Shown here: piece by piece, positions 1 through 8,812 of the stretch
How positions within the stretch are numbered: the stretch's first letter is position 1
Layout: the number at the start of each line of letters is the position of its first letter
Source: Mitsuokella jalaludinii DSM 13811
GTDB taxonomy: Bacteria > Bacillota > Negativicutes > Selenomonadales > Selenomonadaceae
Direction of reading: 5' to 3'
Assembly (NCBI RefSeq): GCF_000702905.1
Contig: NZ_JNKR01000005.1
Coordinates: 1-64,000, forward strand
Length of the DNA: 64,000 bases
Made by a program: the position numbers and the translations under genes
The notes under the pieces: model-generated
The model's database searches: none
What the model saw: only the letters and a program-made list of their open reading frames with translations
What the model was told of the DNA's origin: nothing

Positions 1-165
1 AAGGGATAAACGCTGAAAGCATCTAAGCGTGAAGCCCGTCCCGAGATGAAGTATCTCATAGCACAAGCTAGTAAGACACCTTGAAGAAGACAAGGTTGAT
101 AGGGTAGATGTGGAAGTGCTGCAAGGCATGAAGCTGACTACTACTAATATGTCGAGGGCTTAACT
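1..165 (+). rRNA. 23S ribosomal RNA, 3' end (partial)
   Basis: The sequence matches the conserved last helices of 23S rRNA (sarcin-ricin-distal tail ending in a GTCGAGGGCTTAAC type terminus). Only the 3' end is in the window; the rest lies upstream. It is followed by a short spacer, 5S rRNA and three tRNAs, the normal order of an rRNA operon. The exact 3' end is approximate because the pairing 5' strand is outside the window. Confidence 0.93.
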
Positions 166-235
166 AGAGAACTGAAATGTTCGCAGAGTAATTTCTTCTG
201 TATAGTTTTGAATGTGCAAGCATTCAAATAGAATA

Positions 236-352
236 TCCGGTGATGATGCCTGAATGGTTCCACCTGTTCCCATACCGAACACAGTAGTTAAGCATTCAGA
301 GGCCGAAAGTACTTGTCTGGAGACGGACTGGGAGGATAGGAAATTGCCGGTT
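236..352 (+). rRNA. rrf: 5S ribosomal RNA
   Basis: A roughly 117-base segment has the 5S hallmarks: a terminal stem (TCCGG type start pairing with the GCCGG end), the conserved loop reading CCATACCGAACAC, and the AGTTAAGC segment. It sits 70 bases after the 23S end and only about 5 bases before tRNA-His, so it is co-transcribed with both. Ends are estimated from the terminal helix. Confidence 0.93.
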
Positions 353-357
353 TTCAT

Positions 358-434
358 GGCGGCTTTGGTGAAGCGGTTAACACACTGGATTGTGGCTCCA
401 GCATGCGTGGGTTCGATCCCCACAAGTCGCCCCA
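358..434 (+). tRNA. tRNA-His (anticodon GTG)
   Basis: A cloverleaf can be drawn: acceptor GCGGCTT pairs with AAGTCGC, the anticodon stem CTGGA/TCCAG holds a loop with GTG at 392-394, the T arm contains GGTTCGATCC, and CCA is encoded. The extra G at 358 facing C at position 73 is the -1 identity base specific to histidine tRNAs. Confidence 0.96.
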
Positions 435-443
435 TTTTTTTAT

Positions 444-519
444 AGGGGTATAGCTCAACTGGTAGAGCAACGGTCTCCAAAACCGTAGGTTGTGAGTTCA
501 AGTCTTACTGCCCCTGCCA
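444..519 (+). tRNA. tRNA-Trp (anticodon CCA)
   Basis: Acceptor AGGGGTA pairs with TGCCCCT, the anticodon stem ACGGT/ACCGT holds a loop with CCA at 477-479, the D arm has the usual AGCTCAACTGGTAGAGC pattern, the discriminator base is G and CCA is encoded. It lies 9 bases after tRNA-His in the same transcript. Confidence 0.96.
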
Positions 520-526
520 TTTTATT

Positions 527-617
527 GGAGTGGTACTCAAGAGGCTGAAGAGGACGGTTTGCTAAATCGTTAGGCTGGGTAACTGGTGCGGAGGTTCGAA
601 TCCTCTCCACTCCGCCA
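527..617 (+). tRNA. tRNA-Ser (anticodon GCT)
   Basis: This is a class II tRNA with a long variable arm (about 91 bases in all). The acceptor GGAGTGG pairs with CCACTCC, the anticodon loop TTGCTAA gives GCT for AGC/AGT codons, the T arm reads GGTTCGAATCC, and CCA is encoded. It is the last gene of the rRNA-tRNA transcript. Confidence 0.95.
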
Positions 618-630
618 CTTCGAAATGAAA

Positions 631-655
631 GCTCTGACTTTTGTCAGGGCTTTTT
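631..655 (+). terminator. Intrinsic terminator of the rRNA-tRNA operon
   Basis: The stem GCTCTGAC/GTCAGGGC (one G-T pair) with a TTTT loop is followed directly by a run of five T. It lies 14 bases after tRNA-Ser and ends the rRNA transcript before the permease promoter. Confidence 0.85.
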
Positions 656-676
656 ATTGTATACACTAAAAGAAAA

Positions 677-705
677 TTGACATGTGTCCTCTTTTTTGGT
701 ATTCT
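677..705 (+). promoter_or_regulatory. Sigma-A type promoter of the purine permease
   Basis: TTGACA (677-682) and TATTCT (700-705) are separated by 17 bases. The predicted 5' UTR contains a perfect 8-bp hairpin, TCCATCAC/GTGATGGA with loop AAGA, about 35 bases before the start codon. No purine or PRPP riboswitch core is visible, so the role of the hairpin is unknown. Confidence 0.75.
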
Positions 706-770
706 TGTACGGTATTCCATCACAAGAGTGATGGAAAGATTTATTTTGGGTGAAAGGGAGGAATTCACTA

Positions 771-2102
771 ATGCAGACGCAAGCGAATCAGGGCTTCCTT
801 GATCGTTTCTTCAAGCTCCGTGAGAAGAACACGACGGTCAAGACGGAAGTCCTCGCAGGTCTTACCACATTCATTGCACTCGCTTATATTATCTTTGTCA
901 ATCCAAACATCCTGTCGGAGGCAGGGATCCCGAAGGAAGCGGCTATCGCCTCGACAATCTGGATCGCAGCACTCTCGACCATGGTCATGGGCGTATTCGC
1001 CAACTACCCGGTCGCACTCGCACCGGGCATGGGCCTCAATGCGTTCTTTGCCTACTATGTATGCGGTACACTCGGTCTCCACTGGACGGTCGCACTCGGT
1101 GCCGTCTTCTTTTCGGGCGTCCTGTTCCTGATCCTGACGGTCAGCCATATCCGCCAGGCCATCATCAATTCCGTGCCGCAGAACCTGCGCGTCGCTATCA
1201 GCGTCGGCATCGGCCTCTTCATCGCTTTCATCGGCCTCAAGGGCACGGGCCTCATCATCCCGGACAAGGCGACGTTCATCGGTCTCGGTCATGTCACGGA
1301 TCCGACGACGATGCTCTCGCTCTTCGGCCTCGTGCTGACGGGCGCTCTGATGGCGCGCAATATCCAGGGCTCTATCCTCATCGGCATCATCGTGACGACG
1401 CTGCTCTCGATGGTACTCGGCTACTCGCCAGTCCCGCACGCCATCGGCGATGTCGTCAGCACGAGCCTGCCGCACATGGGCGAGACGTTCGGCAAGCTCG
1501 ACATCGCTGGTGCCTGGAATTACGGCATCGTCTCCATCATCTTCACGTTCACGGTCGTTGAGCTCTTCGATAACATGGGCACGCTGATCGGCTTGACGTC
1601 GAAGGCGAAGCTCATCAAGCCGAACGGCGAGATCGAGAACCTCGACCGTGCTCTGACGACGGATGCAGTCGGCACGATCTGCTCCTCGATCTTCGGTACG
1701 TCGACGGTCACGAGCTACATCGAGAGCGCTGCCGGCATCGCGGCTGGCGGCAAGACGGGCTTGACGGCTGTCACGGTGTCCATCTGCTTCCTCATCGCGC
1801 TGCTCTTCGCTCCGCTCGTCGGCCTCGTGCCGGGCTTTGCGACGGCTCCGCCGCTGATCCTCGTCGGCGCGCTGATGATGAGCGAGGTCGGCAAGATCAA
1901 CTTCGTCGACTTCTCGGACGGCCTGCCGGCCTTCCTGACGATCATCATGATGCCTCTGACGGGCTCTATCGCCAACGGCTTTGCCTTCGGCTTCGTCAGC
2001 TACGTATTCATGAAGACGGCTGTCGGCAAGTACAAGGAAGTCAGCTGGATCATGTGGCTTGTCTCTATCGCATTCGTCATCAATCTCGTCATGCGTTCGT
2101 GA
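771..2102 (+). CDS. NCS2 family (AzgA-like) guanine/hypoxanthine permease
   Basis: This 443-residue inner-membrane protein resembles the AzgA branch of the NCS2 nucleobase transporters (PbuG/PbuO, AdeP/GhxP), which import hypoxanthine, guanine or adenine by proton symport. Visible family features are the N-terminal TTFIALAYIIFVNP segment, the PGMGLNAFF motif near residue 90, the VVELFDNMGTLIG segment and a GTSTVTSYIES signature in the second half, with about 12 or more hydrophobic segments. The ATG at 771 is chosen over an upstream in-frame start at 750 because GGGAGG precedes it at the right distance. It is monocistronic behind its own promoter. The precise purine is not readable from sequence. 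Confidence 0.9.
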   Translation: MQTQANQGFLDRFFKLREKNTTVKTEVLAGLTTFIALAYIIFVNPNILSEAGIPKEAAIASTIWIAALSTMVMGVFANYPVALAPGMGLNAFFAYYVCGTLGLHWTVALGAVFFSGVLFLILTVSHIRQAIINSVPQNLRVAISVGIGLFIAFIGLKGTGLIIPDKATFIGLGHVTDPTTMLSLFGLVLTGALMARNIQGSILIGIIVTTLLSMVLGYSPVPHAIGDVVSTSLPHMGETFGKLDIAGAWNYGIVSIIFTFTVVELFDNMGTLIGLTSKAKLIKPNGEIENLDRALTTDAVGTICSSIFGTSTVTSYIESAAGIAAGGKTGLTAVTVSICFLIALLFAPLVGLVPGFATAPPLILVGALMMSEVGKINFVDFSDGLPAFLTIIMMPLTGSIANGFAFGFVSYVFMKTAVGKYKEVSWIMWLVSIAFVINLVMRS

Positions 2103-2112
2103 GCGAAATAGC

Positions 2113-2141
2113 TTGACAAGCATTTGACGCTATGATAATAT
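2113..2141 (+). promoter_or_regulatory. Promoter of the rplU-prp-rpmA operon
   Basis: TTGACA at 2113-2118 is followed after 17 bases by TAATAT at 2136-2141; an overlapping GATAAT at 2134 gives a 15-base spacer instead. It is the only good promoter between the permease stop and the rplU leader. Confidence 0.65.
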
Positions 2142-2145
2142 TTCA

Positions 2146-2248
2146 TATTGTAGACGCCTAGGGCGTCTTTCCCCAACCGCACAGCGAGGTCTTGAGAAAC
2201 GAGCAATCGTACCGTAGCTGGCGAGTAATCTATCAGGGAGGTGTTTTC
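2146..2248 (+). promoter_or_regulatory. Structured 5' leader of rplU, possible L21 autoregulatory element
   Basis: About 100 bases lie between the promoter and the rplU start. They contain a perfect 7-bp hairpin (AGACGCC/GGCGTCT, 2152-2168) followed by TTTCCCC, and further pairable segments up to the AGGGAGGTG ribosome site. Firmicute L21 operons commonly carry such an L21-binding leader; the match here is by position and general shape only, not by a covariance search. Confidence 0.5.
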
Positions 2249-2560
2249 ATGTACGCAATCATCAAAACGGGCGGCAAGCAGTATAAGGTCGCCGAGGGCG
2301 ATGTCATCATGGTCGAGAAACTGGCTGCCGGCGAAGGCGAGGCAGTTGTCTTTGATCAGGTCCTGACGGTCGTCAATGACGCTGATGTCAAGATCGGTAC
2401 GCCGGTCGTCGAGGGTGCCAAGGTAACGGGCAAAGTCGAGGCTCAGGGCAAAGATAAGAAGATCCTTGTTTTCAAGTACAAGGCTAAGTCGAACTATCGC
2501 AAGCGCCAGGGTCATCGTCAGCCGTTCACGAAGGTTGTCATCGAGAAGATCGAAGCCTGA
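2249..2560 (+). CDS. rplU: 50S ribosomal protein L21
   Basis: This 103-residue protein is a full-length L21, which binds 23S rRNA in the large subunit. It shows the family start [13 protein letters not shown], the central G-T-P segment ([12 protein letters not shown]) and the C-terminal [13 protein letters not shown] region. The ATG at 2249 follows GGGAGGTG by 5 bases; an in-frame upstream ATG at 2192 falls inside the leader and is rejected. It heads the operon rplU-prp-rpmA. Confidence 0.98.
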   Translation: MYAIIKTGGKQYKVAEGDVIMVEKLAAGEGEAVVFDQVLTVVNDADVKIGTPVVEGAKVTGKVEAQGKDKKILVFKYKAKSNYRKRQGHRQPFTKVVIEKIEA

Positions 2561-2566
2561 TCACCG

Positions 2567-2878
2567 ATGATCAAGGTCAAGATCTTTTGCCAGCCAGACG
2601 GCAGGATAACCGGCTTTGACGTCTCCGGCCACAGCGGCACGGCGGCGGCAGGTGAGGATATCGTCTGCGCTGGTGTCTCGTCTTTAACGGACACGGCGTT
2701 CCTTGGGATAACCGAGTATCTGCATCGCGAGGTCAGCTATGACGCGGCGAGCGGGAAGCTCAGAATGGAACTCAAGGACAGTCCAGACGAGCAGACAGAA
2801 TCGATTCTGCAAACGATGCTATTGGGGCTCTCAGCCATTGCTGAGGCGTATCCCAAGGCTGTACGTATCCTGAAATAG
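2567..2878 (+). CDS. prp: Ribosomal-processing cysteine protease Prp
   Basis: This 103-residue YsxB/Prp family protein sits between rplU and rpmA, the place it occupies in most Firmicutes. Prp removes a short N-terminal extension from L27. The catalytic pair is visible: His in [11 protein letters not shown] (about residue 22) and Cys in DIVCAGVS (about residue 34). Its substrate is present next door: L27 here starts with a [11 protein letters not shown] segment that fits the Prp cleavage site. The start follows rplU by 6 bases. Confidence 0.93.
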   Translation: MIKVKIFCQPDGRITGFDVSGHSGTAAAGEDIVCAGVSSLTDTAFLGITEYLHREVSYDAASGKLRMELKDSPDEQTESILQTMLLGLSAIAEAYPKAVRILK

Positions 2879-2892
2879 TGGAGGTGAATTCC

Positions 2893-3183
2893 ATGTTTAA
2901 GTTTGAACTTCAGCGTTTCGCACATAAGAAGGGCGTCAGCTCCACGCGTAACGGCCGCGACAGTGAATCCAAGCGCCTCGGCGTCAAGGAGCATGCCGGC
3001 ACGATCGTAACGGCTGGCAGCATCCTCGTTCGTCAGCGCGGCACGCATTTCCATCCGGGCCACAATGTTGGTATCGGCAAGGATGATACGCTGTTCGCAA
3101 AGGTTGCCGGCAAGGTCGCTATCGAGCGCAAAGGCCGCTATAACCGTCAGATCAGTGTTTACACGGCTGAAGAGGCTATGTAA
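2893..3183 (+). CDS. rpmA: 50S ribosomal protein L27 with Prp-cleavable N-terminal extension
   Basis: This 96-residue L27 reaches the peptidyl transferase centre with its N terminus. It has the [21 protein letters not shown] block and the [16 protein letters not shown] block. The first nine residues or so (up to F in LQRF) form the extension that Prp removes to expose the AHKKG mature end. The ATG at 2893 follows GGAGG by 7 bases; an in-frame GTG at 2878 overlaps the prp stop and is less likely. Confidence 0.97.
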   Translation: MFKFELQRFAHKKGVSSTRNGRDSESKRLGVKEHAGTIVTAGSILVRQRGTHFHPGHNVGIGKDDTLFAKVAGKVAIERKGRYNRQISVYTAEEAM

Positions 3184-3189
3184 TGAAAG

Positions 3190-3223
3190 ATACCTGCGCA
3201 TTCCTCCGGGAAGGCGCAGGTAT
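3190..3223 (+). terminator. Terminator-like hairpin after rpmA
   Basis: A perfect 10-bp stem ATACCTGCGC/GCGCAGGTAT with a 14-base loop begins 7 bases after the rpmA stop. The following T tract is weak (TGTTATATT), so termination may be partial. Confidence 0.6.
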
Positions 3224-3279
3224 TGTTATATTGCTGCATATTGCTAGATAAAACGGCGTTAAGTTGCGTTGTGATGGAT

Positions 3280-3316
3280 AAAAAGCCGGTGTTGGGTATC
3301 ACAATGCCGGCTTTTT
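3280..3316 (+). terminator. Intrinsic terminator between rpmA and obgE
   Basis: The stem AAAAAGCCGG/CCGGCTTTTT has a 17-base loop and its own A and T tracts, so it can work in either direction. The 207-base gap 3184-3390 holds this hairpin and the one at 3190; no clear promoter for obgE is visible. Confidence 0.75.
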
Positions 3317-3324
3317 ATGCATGA

Positions 3325-4671
<1,347 letters not shown>

Positions 4672-4713
4672 GACGAGTAAGAGATATATCATATAGGATA
4701 CGGAGGAATCGAT

Positions 4714-5016
4714 TTGATCCGCAATTCACTGACAGGAAAACAGAAGAGCTTCCTGCGCTCAATGGGCATGAAGCTCGAGCCGGTCGTCCAGATTGGCAAG
4801 GAGGGCGTGACGCCGACCGTTGTACAGGCGGCACGCGAGGCAATCAAGAAGCGCGAGCTCATCAAGGTACGCGTGCTGCAGAACTGCATGGAACTGCCGG
4901 CCGATGCCATCGCCATGCTCGCAGAGCGCGCTGACGCTAACCTCGTGCAGGTCATCGGGCGCAACGGCCTGCTCTTCAAGCGCAATTTCGAGAAGCCGAA
5001 GATCGAGCTGCCGTAA
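4714..5016 (+). CDS. yhbY: CRM-domain RNA-binding protein YhbY, ribosome assembly
   Basis: This 100-residue protein is a single CRM domain, full length for YhbY, which associates with pre-50S particles. The GxxG loop region (QIGKEGVTP) and the basic start LTGKQKSFLRSMG are visible. It starts with TTG at 4714, 5 bases after CGGAGGA. Its position between obgE and proB is the usual one in this lineage. Confidence 0.93.
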   Translation: MIRNSLTGKQKSFLRSMGMKLEPVVQIGKEGVTPTVVQAAREAIKKRELIKVRVLQNCMELPADAIAMLAERADANLVQVIGRNGLLFKRNFEKPKIELP

Positions 5017-5032
5017 GACGGAGGGATGCAGT

Positions 5033-6157
5033 ATGGACGCACGTCAGAGGCTCAGGGAAGCCAGGCGCATCGTCGTCAAAGTCGGCACGAGTACGCTTGC
5101 CCATGATACGGGCATGCTCAACCTCTACCGCATCGACCATCTCCTGCGGGAGTTGGCCGACCTCATGAATGAGGGGCGCGAGATCATCCTCGTCTCCTCG
5201 GGCGCCATCGCGGCGGGCCTCAGCAAGCTCGGCCTCGCGAAGAAGCCGGACTCCATTCCGGAAAAGCAGGCGGTTGCCGCCATCGGCCAGGGCGTGCTCA
5301 TGCATATCTACGAGAAGTTCTTCGCCGAGTACGGCAAGACCATCGGCCAGGTGCTCCTGACGAAGGAGAACGCCGTGCGTCACCACCAGTACCGCCACTC
5401 GCGCGATGCGCTGCTTGCCCTGCTCGCGATGGGGGCCGTGCCAGTCATCAATGAGAACGATGCCGTCGCCGTCGACGAGATCAAGATCGGGGATAACGAC
5501 AATCTCTCGGCGATGGTCGCGACGCTCGTCGATGCCGATGCGCTGATCATCCTCTCGGACATCGAGGGCCTCTACACGGCAAATCCGGCAACCCATCCAG
5601 ATGCCCGCCTCATCCACGAGGTCGAGGAGATCACGCCGGAGGTCATCGAGATGGCCGGCGGCGCGGGCTCCTCGCTCGGCACGGGTGGCATGGCGACGAA
5701 GCTGCAGGCCGCTCAGGTGGCCATGAGCGCCGGCGTCAACATGGTCATCGCCTCGGGCAGTGAAGAGGGCGCTTTGCGCCGCATCCTGCAGGGCGAGGAG
5801 GTCGGCACGGTCTTTGCCGCGCGCGAATCGCATCTGCGCGTGCGCAAGAGCTGGCTGGCCTTTGGCAAGCGGCTGCAGGGCGATCTCGTCGTCGATGCGG
5901 GCTGCGTCAAGGCGCTCGAAGGTGGTTCGAGCCTGCTGGCCGCCGGCATCAAGGCTGTCGACGGCGACTTCGAGGCCGGCAGCACGGTGCGCGTCCTCGC
6001 CGAGGACAACCGCGAGATCGCGCGCGGCATCGTCAACTACAATACAGAAGACCTCCGCCGGCTCATCGGCCACAAGACGGAGGACTTTGAGCATCTCGTC
6101 GCGGGCGCTGTCCACGAAGAGGTCATTCATCGGGATAACATGGTCCTGATGGTCTGA
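5033..6157 (+). CDS. proB: Glutamate 5-kinase
   Basis: ProB phosphorylates glutamate to gamma-glutamyl phosphate, the first and feedback-inhibited step of proline synthesis. The 374-residue protein has an N-terminal amino acid kinase domain (RRIVVKVGTS, VSSGAIAAG, NENDAVAVDEI, GTGGMATK) and a C-terminal PUA domain (about residues 285-365). The ATG at 5033 follows GGAGGG. It lies 16 bases after yhbY and 14 bases before proA, so the two proline enzymes are made together. Confidence 0.97.
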   Translation: MDARQRLREARRIVVKVGTSTLAHDTGMLNLYRIDHLLRELADLMNEGREIILVSSGAIAAGLSKLGLAKKPDSIPEKQAVAAIGQGVLMHIYEKFFAEYGKTIGQVLLTKENAVRHHQYRHSRDALLALLAMGAVPVINENDAVAVDEIKIGDNDNLSAMVATLVDADALIILSDIEGLYTANPATHPDARLIHEVEEITPEVIEMAGGAGSSLGTGGMATKLQAAQVAMSAGVNMVIASGSEEGALRRILQGEEVGTVFAARESHLRVRKSWLAFGKRLQGDLVVDAGCVKALEGGSSLLAAGIKAVDGDFEAGSTVRVLAEDNREIARGIVNYNTEDLRRLIGHKTEDFEHLVAGAVHEEVIHRDNMVLMV

Positions 6158-6171
6158 GGGGGAATACTGAG

Positions 6172-7428
6172 ATGGATATCCAGGCAGAAATGAAGAAAAA
6201 GGCAGAGGCGGCGAAGGGCGCAGCGGCAAAGCTCGCTCTGCTCGGCGCAGATGTCAAGAACAAGGCGCTTCTGGCGATGGCCGACGCGCTCGAGAAGCGC
6301 AGCGAGGTCATCCTGCAGGCCAATGCGCTCGACATCGAGGACGCGCGCCAGAAGAAGGTCAAGCGCTCGTACCTCGACCGCCTGCTGCTCGACGAGGGCC
6401 GCATCGCCTCGATGGCGGAGGGCCTGCGCCAGACGGCAGCCCTGCCGGACCCCGTTGCGACGGGCGACTACTCGACGGTCCGCCCCAACGGCCTCGAGAT
6501 CCGCCGCGTGCGTGTGCCGCTCGGCGTCATCGGCATCATCTACGAGGCGCGCCCGAATGTCACGGCCGATGCCGCGGGGCTCTGCCTCAAGGCCGGCAAC
6601 GCCGTCATCCTGCGCGGCGGCTCTGAGGCCATCCGCTCGAATATCGCCATCAGCTCCCTGCTTGCCAAGGCTGCCTACAAGGCGGGCATCCCCGAGGGCG
6701 CCATCCAGTTCGTCGACTTCACGGACCGCGAGGCCGTCGATGTCATGATGCACCTGCGCGGCTATCTCGATGTCATCATCCCGCGCGGCGGCGCCGGACT
6801 CATCAAGCACGTTACCGAGAACGCGGCGGTGCCGGTCATCGAGACGGGCACGGGTGTCTGCCACACCTATGTTGACGCTTCGGCTGACCAGGAGATGGCA
6901 ATCTCTATCGCTGTCAATGCGAAAGCCAGCCGTTGCTCGGTCTGCAATGCCATGGAGACGCTGCTCGTCCATCAGGACATCGCAGCGGAGTTCCTGCCGA
7001 AGCTCATGGCGGCGATGACGGCAAAGCACGTCGTGCTGCGCGGCTGCGAGCGGGCGCGCGCCATCTGCCCGGAGATGGAGTCGGCGACGGAGGAGGACTG
7101 GTCGACGGAGTACGGCGACCTCATCCTCTCCGTGCGCGTCGTCGACGACCTCACGATGGCCATCGCGCACATCAACCGCTATAACACGGGCCATTCCGAG
7201 GCCATCATCACGAAGGACCTCGTGAACGCGCATCGCTTCCAGCGGGAAGTCGATGCAGCGGCCGTCTACGTCAACGCCTCGACGCGCTTCACGGACGGCT
7301 TTGAGTTCGGCTTTGGTGCAGAGATCGGCATCAGCACGCAGAAGCTCCACGCGCGCGGCCCGATGGGCCTTACGGCGCTGACGAGCACGAAATACCTGAT
7401 CTACGGCGAAGGGCAGATCCGCGAATGA
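6172..7428 (+). CDS. proA: Gamma-glutamyl phosphate reductase
   Basis: ProA reduces gamma-glutamyl phosphate with NADPH to glutamate semialdehyde, the second step of proline synthesis. The 418-residue length is normal. Visible features are the aldehyde dehydrogenase-like PLGVIGIIYEARPNVT segment, ILRGGSEA, and the catalytic cysteine region SRCSVCNAMETLLVH near residue 260. It follows proB by 14 bases, and its stop overlaps the next small gene by an ATGA. Confidence 0.97.
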   Translation: MDIQAEMKKKAEAAKGAAAKLALLGADVKNKALLAMADALEKRSEVILQANALDIEDARQKKVKRSYLDRLLLDEGRIASMAEGLRQTAALPDPVATGDYSTVRPNGLEIRRVRVPLGVIGIIYEARPNVTADAAGLCLKAGNAVILRGGSEAIRSNIAISSLLAKAAYKAGIPEGAIQFVDFTDREAVDVMMHLRGYLDVIIPRGGAGLIKHVTENAAVPVIETGTGVCHTYVDASADQEMAISIAVNAKASRCSVCNAMETLLVHQDIAAEFLPKLMAAMTAKHVVLRGCERARAICPEMESATEEDWSTEYGDLILSVRVVDDLTMAIAHINRYNTGHSEAIITKDLVNAHRFQREVDAAAVYVNASTRFTDGFEFGFGAEIGISTQKLHARGPMGLTALTSTKYLIYGEGQIRE

Positions 7429-7574
7429 TTGGCGGGTATCTGCGCACAATGCGCCAGTACCTCGCCACGCCGAAGGGCGCCTTTGACGCGAGGGATTACT
7501 TGAAGGCGGCAGGGCTCATGCTCTTGAGCATGGCCGCCCTGGCGCTTGTCGTCGAGCTGTTTCTGGGGGAGTGA
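7425..7574 (+). CDS. Small single-span membrane protein, unknown function
   Basis: A 49-residue reading frame starts with ATG overlapping the proA stop (ATGA) and ends 3 bases before nadD. It has a basic amphipathic N-terminal half (GGYLRTMRQYL, ARDYLKA) and one hydrophobic segment of about 20 residues ending VVELFLGE. The translational coupling on both sides and the membrane-protein composition argue that it is real. I recognise no family. It could be a membrane tether or a lineage-specific small protein. Confidence 0.6.
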   Translation: MIGGYLRTMRQYLATPKGAFDARDYLKAAGLMLLSMAALALVVELFLGE

Positions 7575-7577
7575 GTC

Positions 7578-8180
7578 ATGAAAGGCATCGGTATCATGGG
7601 CGGCACGTTTGACCCAATCCACACGGGCCACCTGCTGACGGCGGAATTCGTGCGGGATGCGTATGAACTCGAGAAGGTCCTGTTCATCCCTGCGGCGCAT
7701 TCGCCCTTCAAGCTGGACAAGCGCGTCGCCTCGGCAGAGGACAGGCTCGCGATGACGGAGCTCGCGGTGGCGGGCAACCCGCACTTCGAGGCATCGGACA
7801 TCGAGATGTGCCGCGAGGGCGTCTCCTACACATCGGATACGATCGCCCTGCTCGCTGAGCGCTTCGGCCCGGAGGTGCCGCTCTACTTCATCACAGGTGC
7901 GGACGCCATCAACGACCTGCCGGACTGGCACCAACCGCGGGAACTCCTGGCATCGTGCCACTTCATCGCGGCGCGGCGCCAGGGCACGGCGCTCGACATG
8001 GCGAAGCTCCGCGGCTTTTTCGGCAGCCTCTGCGATGCGCACATCCATGAGCTCGCGACGCCGGAACTGGAGATCTCCTCGACACAGATACGCGGGCGCA
8101 TCCGAGAGGGCCGCTCCATCCGCTACATGGTGCCGGAATCCGTAGAGACATACATCAGAAAAGAAGGGCTTTATCGATGA
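7578..8180 (+). CDS. nadD: Nicotinate-nucleotide adenylyltransferase
   Basis: NadD joins nicotinate mononucleotide to AMP from ATP, forming deamido-NAD. The 200-residue protein has the nucleotidyltransferase motif GGTFDPIHTGHL at the N terminus, the middle FITGADAINDLPDWHQP segment and the C-terminal ISSTQIRGRIREG motif. It overlaps yqeK by 4 bases (ATGA), the common Firmicute nadD-yqeK pair. Confidence 0.96.
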   Translation: MKGIGIMGGTFDPIHTGHLLTAEFVRDAYELEKVLFIPAAHSPFKLDKRVASAEDRLAMTELAVAGNPHFEASDIEMCREGVSYTSDTIALLAERFGPEVPLYFITGADAINDLPDWHQPRELLASCHFIAARRQGTALDMAKLRGFFGSLCDAHIHELATPELEISSTQIRGRIREGRSIRYMVPESVETYIRKEGLYR

Positions 8181-8809
8181 GTTATGGCATGACGTTAGAA
8201 CAGATGCAGGCGGAACTGGAAGCAAGGCTCAAGCCGAGCCGCTTCCGCCATTCACTCGGCGTATCCGAGACGGCTGTGAAGCTTTCGCACCGCTTCGGCG
8301 TGGACGAAGAGAAGGCGCGGGTTGCCGGACTCCTGCACGACTGCGCAAGAGAGTTCCGCAATGAAGCTATGGTCGAGGAGGCAGAGAAGCGCGGCATCGC
8401 TATCGGCGAGGTCGAGCGCTCGATGCCGCTCTTGCTCCACGCCGATATCGGCGCCGTGCGCGTGCGCGAGATCTACGGCGTGGAGGATCCTGCCATCTCG
8501 CAGGCCATCGCGCGCCACACGGTCGGCGGCGCGCAGATGACGCCGCTCGACAAGATCATCTGGTACGCCGACATGATCGAGCCGAACCGGGATTTCCCCG
8601 GCGTCGACAAGCTGCGCGAACTCGCCAAGACGGCCTCGCTCGACGAGATGATGCTCGCCGGGCTCAGCCACTCCATCATCTTCGTCGTCCAGAAGGGCCA
8701 TCTCGTCCATCCGGCGACGGTGCTGGCGCGCAACGAGATCCTGCTCGGGCAGATGAAGAGGAAGGACGCAGAGGCAGAGCAGGCGAAGAAGGCAAAGAAG
8801 GAAGATTGA
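8177..8809 (+). CDS. yqeK: HD-domain diadenosine tetraphosphatase YqeK
   Basis: YqeK proteins are iron-dependent HD hydrolases that cleave Ap4A symmetrically into two ADP. The metal ligands are visible: H in RFRHSLGV, HD in AGLLHDCARE, H in LLHADIGA and a D in IIWYADMIEPNRDF. The 210 residues include a charged C-terminal tail (KRKDAEAEQAKKAKKED) that is longer than usual. It overlaps nadD by an ATGA, consistent with linked control of nucleotide stress and NAD synthesis. Confidence 0.92.
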   Translation: MSYGMTLEQMQAELEARLKPSRFRHSLGVSETAVKLSHRFGVDEEKARVAGLLHDCAREFRNEAMVEEAEKRGIAIGEVERSMPLLLHADIGAVRVREIYGVEDPAISQAIARHTVGGAQMTPLDKIIWYADMIEPNRDFPGVDKLRELAKTASLDEMMLAGLSHSIIFVVQKGHLVHPATVLARNEILLGQMKRKDAEAEQAKKAKKED

Positions 8810-8812
8810 CCG

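Noticed and set aside
254-445. A 63-codon frame across the 5S rRNA and tRNA-His.
   Set aside because: It lies entirely within structured RNA genes and has no ribosome site.
706-770. Possible purine or PRPP riboswitch before the NCS2 permease.
   Set aside because: The leader is only about 60 bases with one 8-bp hairpin; the conserved three-way junction core of purine riboswitches is absent.
768-2123. A 451-codon open frame antisense to the purine permease, and similar long antisense frames elsewhere (for example 3259-4692, 24975-27083, 46350-47984).
   Set aside because: They mirror real genes codon for codon, have Arg/Asp/Ala-rich low-complexity content and no ribosome sites; they arise from the strong C/G third-position bias.
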